Assembly (NCBI RefSeq): GCF_017349295.1
Contig: NZ_JAFMPK010000032.1
Location: 1-45,451, forward strand
Direction: 5' to 3'
DNA from: Myceligenerans salitolerans
GTDB lineage: Bacteria; Actinomycetota; Actinomycetes; Actinomycetales; Cellulomonadaceae
Length of the DNA: 45,451 nt
The notes under the pieces are model-generated. The model was given only the letters and a program-made list of their open reading frames with translations. It did no database searches and had not been told where the DNA came from. Below are positions 7,717 through 16,054 of this stretch, in pieces (positions within the stretch are counted from its first letter, which is position 1; every line of letters begins with the position of its first letter). The translations under genes were made by a program, and so were the position numbers.

Positions 7717-8217
7717 GTGACCCGTGACCTCCCCCGGCGCCTGCGCCGTGCCTGCGCCGCGGTGGCGGCGGCGTGCGTGACCGCCGGCGCACTGGTCGCC
7801 TGCGGCCCGGCCGCGGTCCGCGCGGACGACGTGAACGCCCTGAGAAGCGTGTCGGACCACCTCGACGCCTCCGCGTCGGCCGTCGCGACGGCACGGCTGG
7901 CCGTCCGGGCACGCGCCACGGGACGCCTGCCCTCCGTGACGGCCGACGCCACCGTCGCGGAGGCCGCCGAGACCGCCACCGGCGCGGTGCACGGCATCGG
8001 CACGCTCACCGTCGCGGGGCAGGACGCCGCCGGCGCGCGTGAGAAGGCTCTCGATGCGGCGTCGGGTGCCGTCGGCCCGATCGCCGCGGTCCGCACCTGG
8101 CTGGGCGGGTCGCCGTCGGCCCCGGACGACGTGCTCCGCGCCCTGGACGACGCCGCGACGGCCCTGGACGACGCCGACCGCATGGTCCGGCGGACAACCG
8201 GCGAGGTGGCGCCATGA
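7717..8217 (+). CDS. Small secreted lipoprotein, Ala-rich
   Basis: 166-aa protein starting at a GTG. The arginine-rich N-terminus (RDLPRRLRR) is followed by a hydrophobic stretch and the lipobox LVAC with Cys29, so it should be exported and lipid-anchored on the outer face of the membrane. The mature part is Ala-rich and predicted helical (for example the ALDDAATALDDADRMVRR C-terminal helix) without a recognisable domain. Its stop overlaps the start of the NRAMP-like gene (ATGA), so it is the first gene of a four-gene operon. Function unknown; a partner of the transporter is an inference from coupling. Confidence 0.75.
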   Translation: MTRDLPRRLRRACAAVAAACVTAGALVACGPAAVRADDVNALRSVSDHLDASASAVATARLAVRARATGRLPSVTADATVAEAAETATGAVHGIGTLTVAGQDAAGAREKALDAASGAVGPIAAVRTWLGGSPSAPDDVLRALDDAATALDDADRMVRRTTGEVAP

Positions 8218-9443
8218 GCCGTCGGCTGCTGGTCGTCGCCCTGGGGGTGCTCACGGCCATCGGCGGCTTCGTCGACGCGGGCGACCTGGTCACCAACGCG
8301 GTGGTCGGCTCCCGGTTCGGGCTGTCGCTCGTCTGGGTGGTCGCGGTGGGCGTGGTGGGCATCTGCGTGTTCGCCCACATGTCCGGCAAGGTCGCGGCCG
8401 TGTCCGGGCGGGCGACGTTCGAGATCATCCGCGAGCGCCTCGGGCCGACGGCGGCAGGTCTCAACCTCCTGGCGAGTCTCGCGGTCACGGTGCTCACGCT
8501 GGTGGCCGAGGTGGGCGGGATCGCGCTCGCGCTGCAGCTCGCGAGCAGCGTGGACCACCGGTTGTGGGTTCCCGTGGCGGCTCTGGCGCTGTGGCTGGTG
8601 CTGTGGCGCGTGAAGTTCAGCGTGATGGAGAACGCCGCGGGCCTGCTGGGCCTGGCGCTCGTCGGCTTCGCCGTCGCGGTGTTCCTGCTCGGCCCCGACT
8701 GGGCCGAGTTGGGCGCGCAGGTGGCTCAGCGCTCGGCCGCCACGGAGACGGGGGCCACGTACTGGTACTTCGCCGTGGCGCTGTTCGGCGCCGCGATGAC
8801 GCCGTACGAGGTGTTCTTCTTCTCGTCCGGTGGCGTCGAGGAGGGCTGGGGCACGAAGGACCTGGCGACCTCGCGGCTGAACGTCCTGGTGGGTTTCCCG
8901 CTCGGCGGGCTGTTGTCGGTCGCGATCGCCGCGAGCGCCGCGGTCGTGCTGCTGCCGGCGGGGATCGCCGTGGACTCGATGGCCCAGTTGACGCTGCCCG
9001 TCGCGCAGGCGGGCGGCACGCTGCTCGTGGCGGTCGTGATCGTCGGTCTGGTGGCGGCGACCTCGGGTGCGGCGATCGAGACGACGCTCTCCACGGGTTA
9101 CACGCTCGCGCAGTATCTCGGATGGTCGTGGGGCAAGTTCCGGCGCCCGGCAGAGGCGCCCCGGTTTCATCTGGCCATGATCGTCGCGCTCGTGGTCGCG
9201 GTGGGCGTCCTGATGACGAACGTGGACCCGATCGCCGTCACGGAGTACTCGGTGGTCTTCTCGGCCGTGGCGCTGCCGTTGACGTACGTGCCGATCCTGG
9301 TGGTCGCGAACGATCCGGAGTACATGGGTGAGCACGTCAACGGGCGGGTGATGAACTTTCTGGGCACGGTGTACCTGGTGATCCTCGTCGTCGCGGCGGT
9401 GGCGGCGATCCCCCTGATGATCGTGACGGAGGCGGGTGGATGA
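8214..9443 (+). CDS. NRAMP-family-like transporter with divergent metal-site motifs
   Basis: 409-aa integral membrane protein with about 11 hydrophobic helices and the NRAMP/LeuT-type layout. Helix 1 reads GGFVDAGDLVTN where canonical divalent-metal NRAMPs have DPGN. Helix 6 reads AMTPYEVFFFSSGG where they have MPH. Both metal-coordinating signatures are therefore altered although the surrounding fold is recognisable. It may carry a different ion, be an NRAMP-related transporter with another substrate, or act as a sensor. It overlaps the lipoprotein gene by 4 nt upstream and a PRC-barrel gene by 4 nt downstream. Confidence 0.8.
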   Translation: MSRRLLVVALGVLTAIGGFVDAGDLVTNAVVGSRFGLSLVWVVAVGVVGICVFAHMSGKVAAVSGRATFEIIRERLGPTAAGLNLLASLAVTVLTLVAEVGGIALALQLASSVDHRLWVPVAALALWLVLWRVKFSVMENAAGLLGLALVGFAVAVFLLGPDWAELGAQVAQRSAATETGATYWYFAVALFGAAMTPYEVFFFSSGGVEEGWGTKDLATSRLNVLVGFPLGGLLSVAIAASAAVVLLPAGIAVDSMAQLTLPVAQAGGTLLVAVVIVGLVAATSGAAIETTLSTGYTLAQYLGWSWGKFRRPAEAPRFHLAMIVALVVAVGVLMTNVDPIAVTEYSVVFSAVALPLTYVPILVVANDPEYMGEHVNGRVMNFLGTVYLVILVVAAVAAIPLMIVTEAGG

Positions 9444-9889
9444 GCGTGAGGCGTGCCGAGAAGGCGAGGTCTGCGGTGCCGGAGCCGCCGCAGCCGGGCC
9501 GGGTGCTGGACGCGCGGCTCCATCTGCTCGACCGGCAGGTGCTCGACGTCGACGGCGTGCCCGTGTGCACGCTCGACGATCTCGAGCTGGACGACGTCGC
9601 GGCGGAGCCCGCGACTCGCGCGGCGGGCGGCGGCACCGCCGTCGGCGACGGCCCGGTCGTGATCCGGGCGCTGCTCAGTGGCCCGGTGCTGGGTACGCGG
9701 ATGTTCGGCGGGCGGCCGCCCGGGTCTCGGTGGCACCGCCTGCCGTGGCGGGACGTCACGGACATCGGCACGGCGGTGCGCCTGGGTGTTCCCGGGGCGC
9801 GGCTCGACGTGACGTGGCTCGAGCGGTGGGCCCGCAACCACGTCGTGGGGCGGATCCCGGGCGGCCGGGCCCGGCCGGGGAAGGGCTGA
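9440..9889 (+). CDS. PRC-barrel-like protein 1
   Basis: 149-aa soluble protein. The segment RLHLLDRQVLDVDGVPVCTLDDLEL has the PRC-barrel start (a conserved strand, then 'D.DG.PV..V.DL'). Later parts (RALLSGPVLGTR, WHRLPWRDVTDIG) continue the small beta-barrel pattern. PRC-barrel proteins bind RNA or act in assembly or membrane-associated regulation. It overlaps the NRAMP-like gene by 4 nt and lies 4 nt before a second PRC-barrel gene. Confidence 0.7.
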   Translation: MSVRRAEKARSAVPEPPQPGRVLDARLHLLDRQVLDVDGVPVCTLDDLELDDVAAEPATRAAGGGTAVGDGPVVIRALLSGPVLGTRMFGGRPPGSRWHRLPWRDVTDIGTAVRLGVPGARLDVTWLERWARNHVVGRIPGGRARPGKG

Positions 9890-9893
9890 GGGG

Positions 9894-10253
9894 ATGATCG
9901 CTTCGGACCTGCTCGACGTCCGGGTGCTGGACGCGGGGGGCACGCCGGTCGGCTGGGTGGTGGACCTGCGTTTCGTGCTCGACGGGCCACCGGACGGCCG
10001 GCTCGCCGGGGCGCGGCTGCACGGGCTGGTGGTGTCCCCGCGCACGCGGTCCTCGTTCCTGGGCTACGAGCGGTCGCGCGTGCGGCACCCGTGGCCGATC
10101 GCTCCGCTGGTGCGCCGCCGGCACCGTGGCACGTTCCTGGCCCACTGGGAGGACGTCGCACGGGTGCCGGACCGGGACGACGGCACGGATCCGGAGCGCG
10201 AGCCCGTCGTCGTGCTGCAAGTGGGATACACGCGCTACACGGCCGGTCTCTGA
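9894..10253 (+). CDS. PRC-barrel-like protein 2
   Basis: 119-aa protein beginning with a PRC-barrel strand (SDLLDVRVLDAGGTPVGWVVDLRF) and continuing with LHGLVVSPRTRSSFLGYERS, then a short strand HWEDVARV. It is the last gene of the lipoprotein / NRAMP-like / PRC / PRC operon. AAGGG and GAGGGG just upstream serve as the ribosome site. The two neighbouring PRC proteins differ in sequence, so they may pair as a heterodimer; that is inference. Confidence 0.72.
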   Translation: MIASDLLDVRVLDAGGTPVGWVVDLRFVLDGPPDGRLAGARLHGLVVSPRTRSSFLGYERSRVRHPWPIAPLVRRRHRGTFLAHWEDVARVPDRDDGTDPEREPVVVLQVGYTRYTAGL

Positions 10254-10329
10254 CCAGTGCCGGGGCGAGGTCCGGCCCGCCGCCGCGACGCCTCGTGCTG
10301 GGAGAGGGCGGCGGCGCGGGGCGGGACGG

Positions 10330-11106
10330 TCATTTGCGTGCGGGGCGTGGGCGCCGGGTGAGCAGCGGGTCGCGGCCGTGCGGACGGTCGACGGGATGGA
10401 TGGCGTCCAGCGCCCGCGACAGCGCGGCCTGCGTGACGCCGGACTTCTCCCCCGTCTGCAGGGCCGCGATCATCTGGTCGGCCGCGACGCGCAGGGGGAT
10501 GCCGACCTCGCCGGCCGCGTCGCGCAGCAGCTGCTCCGCCGCGCTGTCCCCGATCCCGCGGACGGCCGATATCACGCCCTTGGCCTGTTCGATCACGGCG
10601 CGGCTGACGAAGGCGTGCTGCACGACCGACGCCGCGCGGCGGTCGAGCGCCTCCTTCTGCACGGGGGTCACGTCGACCACGTATCCGGCGATCTCCGGTG
10701 TGCCCGCGGGTGTGTTCCGCCGACCCTGCCCGACCACGACGAGCGACCGTGTCCGGCCGTCGTGGCCCACGATGCGGTGCCCGCAGGCGAACGGGCGCCC
10801 GGCGCGCAGGGCGTCGCCGACGGCGCGGACCATGCGGGCCCGGTCGTCGGGGTGTTTGCGGGAGCTGAGTGCCTGGAGGCTCGGCTGCACCTCGTGCCGC
10901 TTCCAGCCGTGCATGGCGTACACCTCGTCCGACCACCACCAGTCGCCCGAGGCGAGCTCGACGCAGTAGCGGCCGATCAGCAGGTTGGTCCCGACGCCGA
11001 GGGCGTCGGTCAGTTCGCCGGCGGAGAGTGGCGGGAGCGTCCCGTTCGTGGCCCCGTTCTCGACGGCCGGACGGGATTGCTGGGCGGGGGACTTGACAGG
11101 GGACAT
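10330..11106 (-). CDS. PAS-ANTAR domain regulator (second of three)
   Basis: 258-aa protein with a PAS domain at residues ~45-150 (DWWWSDEVYAMHGW; KHPDDRARM) and an ANTAR domain at ~160-216 (AVIEQAKGVISAVRGIG). A basic, proline-rich tail ends in RRPRPARK. The N-terminal ~40 residues are low-complexity. The start ATG at 11106 is preceded by GAGAGG. A 7-bp hairpin sits directly upstream of that ribosome site, suggesting leader-RNA control. It converges on the PRC-barrel operon and diverges from the FAD/Rieske gene. It shares with its paralogues the 'WSDE.Y..HG' and 'HPD.R' PAS features. Confidence 0.9.
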   Translation of the reverse strand: MSPVKSPAQQSRPAVENGATNGTLPPLSAGELTDALGVGTNLLIGRYCVELASGDWWWSDEVYAMHGWKRHEVQPSLQALSSRKHPDDRARMVRAVGDALRAGRPFACGHRIVGHDGRTRSLVVVGQGRRNTPAGTPEIAGYVVDVTPVQKEALDRRAASVVQHAFVSRAVIEQAKGVISAVRGIGDSAAEQLLRDAAGEVGIPLRVAADQMIAALQTGEKSGVTQAALSRALDAIHPVDRPHGRDPLLTRRPRPARK

Positions 11107-11115
11107 GTGAACCTC

Positions 11116-11145
11116 TCAGATCCGGGCGCGATCTGAAGCCGCTTC
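11116..11145 (-). promoter_or_regulatory. Hairpins in the leader of the second PAS-ANTAR gene
   Basis: On the minus strand, TCAGATC and GATCTGA (7 bp, 7-nt loop GCGCCCG) end just before the GAGAGG ribosome site. The upstream arm overlaps the small inverted repeat GAAGC-G-GCTTC (11135-11145). The two structures share bases and could be mutually exclusive. ANTAR proteins act on RNA hairpins, so self-regulation is possible, but the loop is not the usual hexaloop. Confidence 0.5.
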
Positions 11146-11290
11146 ATGACTCCGTCCGTTGCGAGTGTAGAGCGTTCAGCAGAAAAGGGACACCCCGCCT
11201 GGCAGGGCGGCCGCCCGCTGCGAGTGGCGGAGCTCCGTGTCAGGCTCGTGAGGCTGTCCGGGAAGCGACCGCGTGCGCAGGAGGCACATC

Positions 11291-12709
11291 ATGAGCAACG
11301 AACCCCGCCACCGCACCCCCGGCCCCGGAGGGACGGGCACGCCCGACGTCATGGCGCCGGGCCCGCTCCGTGCGGACGTCGTCGTGGTCGGCGCGGGCCT
11401 GACCGGGGTCACGACCGCCGGCCTGCTCGCGGAGGGCGGTGTGGACGTCGTCGTGCTCGACGCCCGGACCGCCCGGGCGACCACCACCGCGCGCTCGACG
11501 GGCAAGCTGTCGGTGCTGCAGGGCACGCGGCTGGCCCGCATCGCCCGCCACGGCGACGAGACGCTGCGTTCCTACCTCGCCGCCAACTTCGCCGGTCTCG
11601 GCTGGCTCCGGCGCACCCTCGAGGACCTGGGGGTCCCCGTGGACAACCGCGACGACCTCACCGTGGCCACGACGCCGGACCAGGTGAGCGAGGTCGACGA
11701 CGTGCTCCTGGCGTGCGCGCGCCAGGACGTCGCGGCCCGCTGGGAGGAGGACCCGCCGTTCCCCGGACGAACCTTCGGCGCGGTGCGCCTGCCCGGGCAG
11801 GGGCAGACGGATCCGCTGCGCATGCTCTCGGCCCTTCGTGCCCGCCTCCGCGCTCGCGGGGTACCCGTGCACGACGGCGTGCGGGTGCGGGAGGTACGCC
11901 GCCACCGCTCCGGCATCGCGCTGCGCACCACGCGTGGCACGGTGCAGGCCGACCGGGTGGTGCTGGCCACCGGCGCCCCGCCCGGGCGGCTCGGCGGCCT
12001 GTTCCTGCGCCTGGAGGCCGGACGCAGCCTGCTGACCACCTGGGAGGTGCCCGATCCGGCCGCCCTGCCGCTCGGCTTCGGCGACACCATGTCGATCACG
12101 GCCGGCACCCCGGTGCGTTCGCTGCGCATGGCGGGCGATCTGCTCGTGGTCGGCGGCGAGGGCTACACCGTCGGCCGGGAACGCCACCCCTCCCGGCGGC
12201 TGGCCGCACTGGACGAGTGGACCGGCACGCAGCTGCCGGTCGGCGATCCCGTGCACGCCTGGGCCGCCCAGGACTACACGACCGACACGGGGCTGCCGTT
12301 CGTGGGGCCCGCCGTACCGGGCGACGAGCGACTCCTCGTGGCGACGGGCTACGCCAAGTGGGGCCTCACCAACGCCGCGGCGGCAGGGCTTGCGCTCGCC
12401 GGACGTATCCTCGACGACCCCGTGGAGTGGGCGGCGGACCTGGAACCGTGGGCACGCCCGGCCGCTCCCACCACCCGCGCCGCGGCGACGTTCGGGGAGC
12501 AGGCCAAGGGGTGGGCGTGCGCCACGACGCGTCCCGCGGGGCAGCGGTCCGGGGCCCGCCGGGTGTCGCGCGTGTGCCCCCATCTGGGCGGCGTCGTGCG
12601 GTGGAACGACCAGGAGGAGTCCTGGGACTGCCCGGTCCACGGCTCGCGGTTCGCCGCCGACGGCACGCTGCTCGAAGGACCCGCCACGGAGGACCTGTCC
12701 CCACGATGA
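11291..12709 (+). CDS. FAD-dependent (DAO-type) oxidoreductase with C-terminal Rieske [2Fe-2S] domain
   Basis: 472-aa protein. Residues ~28-385 form a DAO/glycine-oxidase-like flavoprotein with the dinucleotide-binding motif VVGAGLTG (Gly34, 36, 39) and late FAD contacts (ATGYAKWGLTNA). The C-terminus is a Rieske domain with ligands Cys429, His431, Cys447 and His450 (CPHLGG ... CPVHGSRF). The segment joining the two is short and irregular compared with relatives, so the Rieske N-terminal strands may be partly lost. Start at ATG 11291 with AGGAGG 7 nt upstream. It probably couples oxidation of an amine or carbonyl compound to an Fe-S electron acceptor; substrate unknown. Divergent from PAS-ANTAR 2. 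Confidence 0.87.
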   Translation: MSNEPRHRTPGPGGTGTPDVMAPGPLRADVVVVGAGLTGVTTAGLLAEGGVDVVVLDARTARATTTARSTGKLSVLQGTRLARIARHGDETLRSYLAANFAGLGWLRRTLEDLGVPVDNRDDLTVATTPDQVSEVDDVLLACARQDVAARWEEDPPFPGRTFGAVRLPGQGQTDPLRMLSALRARLRARGVPVHDGVRVREVRRHRSGIALRTTRGTVQADRVVLATGAPPGRLGGLFLRLEAGRSLLTTWEVPDPAALPLGFGDTMSITAGTPVRSLRMAGDLLVVGGEGYTVGRERHPSRRLAALDEWTGTQLPVGDPVHAWAAQDYTTDTGLPFVGPAVPGDERLLVATGYAKWGLTNAAAAGLALAGRILDDPVEWAADLEPWARPAAPTTRAAATFGEQAKGWACATTRPAGQRSGARRVSRVCPHLGGVVRWNDQEESWDCPVHGSRFAADGTLLEGPATEDLSPR

Positions 12710-12824
12710 CCTGCGCCGACATGGGGAGAGCACCGAGAAGCGCTTCAAGATGCGAGTGGTTCTCCGGCCTGAGAGCGTGAGTGAACCGGAAGAAGCCCGG
12801 TGACGACCACTTGTGGAGGTCACT

Positions 12825-14513
12825 GTGCGAGTTCTCGGGGTCAACGCTCTGTTCCATGATCCGTCGGCGGCGCTCGTCGTGGACGGGCACGTGGTGGCCG
12901 CGGCCGAGGAGGAACGGTTCTCCCGGCGCAAGCACGGCAAGCGCCCGGTGCCGTTCGCGGCCTGGGAGCTGCCCGAGCAGGCGATGCGCTGGTGCCTGGA
13001 GGTGGGCGGGCTCGAACCCGCCGACCTGGACGCGGTCGCCTACTCGTTCGATCCGGGCCTGGCCAAGCCGTCCGACGAGATGGGGCTGCCCGACCCGTGG
13101 GACTGGCTGCGCCTGCGCTACGCGGAACGGGCGCCGCAGTTCATCGCGACCGCGCTGCCCGGCCTGAGCCCCGCGACCGTGCGGTTCGTGCCGCACGAGG
13201 TGGCGCACGCCGCGTCGGCGGCACTCGCCTCGCCGTTCGACACGTGCAGCGTGATGTCGCTCGACGGGCGCGGTGAGCGGTCCTCCTACCTGGCGGGCCG
13301 GTACGACCACGGGCGGCTGGAGATGCTCGCGAGCCAGGACCTGCCGCACTCGCTCGGCCTGGTCTACGAGTCCCTGACGGAGCATCTCGGCTTCCTGCGC
13401 TCGAGCGACGAGTACAAGGTGATGGCCCTGGCCTCGTACGGCCGTCCCCGGTTCCTGGACCAGCTGCGCGACATCCTGCGCCCCACGCCCGACGGCGGAT
13501 TCGTCGCCGAGGCACCCGACTGGTCGCGCTGGGCGGCGGCGGCCGCTCCCGGAACCGCCGACGAGGTCATCGCCACCGGCACCCCGGCATCCGACCGGGC
13601 CGACCTGGCCGCCTCCGTCCAGGCACGCCTGGAGGAGGTACTCGTCGAGCTCGCCACGGCGCTGCACGCCCGGACCGGTGACCGGGCGCTCACCCTGGCC
13701 GGCGGCACCGCACTGAACTGCGTGGCGAACTCGCGGGTGTGGCGGGAGGCACCGTTCGACGAGGTGTGGGTGCAGCCCGCGGCCGGGGACTCCGGCACGG
13801 CGCTGGGCGCCGCCCTCCAGCTCACGGCCGAGGCAGGCGTCCCCGTCGTGCCCATGGAGTCGGCGGCCCTCGGCCGCTCCTGGTCCGACCGGGAGCTGTC
13901 GGACGCGCTGCGCGCCGCCCGGCTCCCGTTCACCACGCCCGCCGACCTGCCCCGGCAGGTCGCCGACGTGCTGGCGGGCGACGGCATCGTGGCCTGGTTC
14001 GACGGCCGCGCGGAGTTCGGGCCGCGCGCGCTGGGCCAGCGTTCCCTGCTGGCGCATCCCGGCCGGCGCGCCACCACGGAGAAGCTGAACGACGTCAAGG
14101 GACGCGAGCAGTTCCGGCCGGTGGCGCCCATGGTGCTGCTGGAGGACGCCCCGGACATCTTCTCGGGCGGGCCCGTCCCCAGCCCCTACATGCTGTTCGT
14201 CCACGACGTCGCACCCGAGTGGCGCAACCGGATTCCCGCGACCGTCCACGTCGACGGCACCGCGCGGATCCAGACGGTCGACGACTCCCAGCCGCGCCTG
14301 CAGGCGACGCTGCGCGCGTTCCGGGACCGCACCGGGCTGCCGGTGGTGGTGAACACCAGTCTCAACACCGCCGGAAGGCCGATGGTCGACAGCCCGCGCG
14401 ACGCGCTCGAGCTCTTCGGCTCCGCGCCCGTGGACCTGCTGGTGCTCGGGCCCCACCTGGTGCGCCGGGCGGACCTCGCGGCACTGCCCGCCCGAGAGGA
14501 GACGACCTCATGA
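12825..14513 (+). CDS. Carbamoyltransferase (NodU/TobZ/CmcH family)
   Basis: 562-aa enzyme that transfers a carbamoyl group from carbamoyl phosphate, via a carbamoyl-AMP intermediate, to a sugar hydroxyl. The N-terminal Kae1-like domain shows NALFHDPSAALVVDG, EEERFSRRKHGKRP, the metal-binding HEVAHAAS and LAGGTALNCVANSR. The C-terminal domain shows GRAEFGPRALGQRS, NDVKGREQFRPVAPM and VNTSLNTAGRPMVDSP. The GTG start at 12825 is supported by a perfect GGAGGT 4 nt upstream. It is the first gene of the nine-gene glycan operon, overlapping the next gene by 4 nt. In this context it probably carbamoylates a heptose or a heptose-containing glycan. Confidence 0.93.
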   Translation: MRVLGVNALFHDPSAALVVDGHVVAAAEEERFSRRKHGKRPVPFAAWELPEQAMRWCLEVGGLEPADLDAVAYSFDPGLAKPSDEMGLPDPWDWLRLRYAERAPQFIATALPGLSPATVRFVPHEVAHAASAALASPFDTCSVMSLDGRGERSSYLAGRYDHGRLEMLASQDLPHSLGLVYESLTEHLGFLRSSDEYKVMALASYGRPRFLDQLRDILRPTPDGGFVAEAPDWSRWAAAAAPGTADEVIATGTPASDRADLAASVQARLEEVLVELATALHARTGDRALTLAGGTALNCVANSRVWREAPFDEVWVQPAAGDSGTALGAALQLTAEAGVPVVPMESAALGRSWSDRELSDALRAARLPFTTPADLPRQVADVLAGDGIVAWFDGRAEFGPRALGQRSLLAHPGRRATTEKLNDVKGREQFRPVAPMVLLEDAPDIFSGGPVPSPYMLFVHDVAPEWRNRIPATVHVDGTARIQTVDDSQPRLQATLRAFRDRTGLPVVVNTSLNTAGRPMVDSPRDALELFGSAPVDLLVLGPHLVRRADLAALPAREETTS

Positions 14514-16054
14514 CGCCGTCGTACTCCGTCGTCGTGCCGACCATCGGGCGGCCCGTGCTCGGCAACCTGCTCACCTCGCTGGCCGCGGCGCTGACCGCGG
14601 GACCACGGCCGCTCGACGTCGTGGTGGTCGACGACCGCCCGTTCCCCCGCCGCGGCACGAACGCTCCCCTGGCCCTGGGGCCCGCACCGGTCGCGGGTGT
14701 CCGCGTGTTGCGTACCGGCGGGCGGGGCCCCGCCGCCGCGCGCAACGCCGGGCGGCGCACGACCCGCGCGGACTGGATCGCCTTCCTGGACGACGACGTC
14801 GTGGTCCCGCCGGACTGGGCGGAGGCGCTGGAGCGGGACCTGGCGGACGCCGGCCCCGAGGTGGCCGGCGTCCAGGGCCGGATCGTGGTCCCGCTGCCGG
14901 AGCACCGCCCGCCGACCGACCTCGAACGCAACACCGCGGGCCTGGAGCACGCGGCATGGCCGACGGCCGACCTGGCCTGCCGGCGCGCCGCCCTGGAGTC
15001 CGTGCACGGGTTCGACGAACGCTTCACCCGGGCCTACCGGGAGGACGCCGACCTCGCCCTGCGGCTGCGCGAGGCCGGCTGGAAGCTCGAGCGCGGTGCC
15101 CGGCACGTACGGCATCCGGTGCGGCCCGCCGGCAACCTGGCGAGTGTGCGGGCCCAGGCCGGCAACGCGGACGACGCGCTGCTGCGCGCCCTGCACGGAC
15201 GCCACTGGCGCCGGCGCACCGAAGCCGGCCGCGGGCGCCTGCCGTGGCACGCGGCCACCGTGGCGGCGGGACTGACGGCGCTGGGCGCCGGCCTGACCGC
15301 GGCCCGCTCCCCTGCCCGGCGGCCCGCGGGCGCCCGCGTGACCGCCGTCGTGGCCGGTGCCGCCTGGGCAGGCCTCACCGGCGCGTTCGCCCGCGAGCGC
15401 CTGGCTCCCGGCCCGCGGCCCGGCGACGAGGGTTTCGCCGCGGAGGTGGGGCGCATGCTCGTCACGAGCGCGCTGATCCCCTTCGCCGCGGTCGCGCATC
15501 GTGCCCGGGGGGCCTGGAGCTGGCGGGGCCGGGAGGTGCCCGCCTGGCCGCTGCCCGTGCGGGCCGTCCTGTTCGACCGTGACGGCACCTTGATCCACGA
15601 CGTGCCGTACAACGGTGATCCGCGGGCCGTGGAGCCACTTCCCGGTGCGCGGCGGGTGCTGGACCAGCTGCGCGCGCGCCGGCTGCGGGTGGGCGTGGTG
15701 TCGAACCAGTCGGGCATCGGCCGTGGCCTGCTGACGACGGCTCAGGTGGACGCCGTCGACGACCGGGTGCGTGAGCTGCTGGGCCCCTTCGGTACCTGGC
15801 AGCGCTGTCCGCACCACCCGGAGGACGGGTGCACGTGCCGCAAGCCGGAGCCCGGCCTGGTGCTGCGGGCGGCGGCGGAGCTCGGGGTGCTTCCCGCGGA
15901 GTGCCTCGTGGTGGGCGACATCGGGGCGGACGTCGACGCGGCGATCGCGGCGGGCGCCCGGAGTGTTCTGGTTCCGACGGCGATGACCCGGCGGGAGGAG
16001 CTGTCCTCCGCGCCGGTGGTCGCCTCGACGCTCGACGAGGCGGTGCCGCTATGA
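14510..16054 (+). CDS. Fusion: GT2 glycosyltransferase plus GmhB-like heptose-bisphosphate phosphatase
   Basis: 514-aa two-enzyme protein. Residues 1 to ~250 are a family 2 glycosyltransferase (YSVVVPTIGRP, DDDVVVPPDW, later RAYREDADLALRLREAGW). Residues ~245-345 hold two hydrophobic stretches that may anchor it. Residues ~350-514 are a HAD phosphatase of the D,D-heptose-1,7-bisphosphate type: FDRDGTL with Asp356 and Asp358, SNQSGIGRG, the zinc loop Cys433, His435, Cys441, Cys443 (CPHHPEDGCTCRKP), and VVGDIGADVDAA. No internal start is needed since the frame is continuous. GmhB is usually a free ~190-aa enzyme. ATGA overlaps with both neighbours place it inside the operon. Confidence 0.9.
   Translation: MTPSYSVVVPTIGRPVLGNLLTSLAAALTAGPRPLDVVVVDDRPFPRRGTNAPLALGPAPVAGVRVLRTGGRGPAAARNAGRRTTRADWIAFLDDDVVVPPDWAEALERDLADAGPEVAGVQGRIVVPLPEHRPPTDLERNTAGLEHAAWPTADLACRRAALESVHGFDERFTRAYREDADLALRLREAGWKLERGARHVRHPVRPAGNLASVRAQAGNADDALLRALHGRHWRRRTEAGRGRLPWHAATVAAGLTALGAGLTAARSPARRPAGARVTAVVAGAAWAGLTGAFARERLAPGPRPGDEGFAAEVGRMLVTSALIPFAAVAHRARGAWSWRGREVPAWPLPVRAVLFDRDGTLIHDVPYNGDPRAVEPLPGARRVLDQLRARRLRVGVVSNQSGIGRGLLTTAQVDAVDDRVRELLGPFGTWQRCPHHPEDGCTCRKPEPGLVLRAAAELGVLPAECLVVGDIGADVDAAIAAGARSVLVPTAMTRREELSSAPVVASTLDEAVPL

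Noticed and set aside
7596-9335. N-terminal extension of the F420-type oxidoreductase on the minus strand
   Set aside because: The extension is antisense to the lipoprotein and NRAMP-like genes; the ATG at 7595 has AAGGAG and matches the family N-terminus.
12710-12824. Promoter or hairpin before the carbamoyltransferase operon
   Set aside because: Only short partial inverted repeats (GAAGCGCTTC) and no convincing -35/-10 pair were seen, so none is annotated.
13739-14509. Upstream extension of the GT2-GmhB frame
   Set aside because: It overlaps the carbamoyltransferase in another frame and has no family resemblance; the ATG at 14510 overlaps the previous stop and starts at the GT2 first strand.
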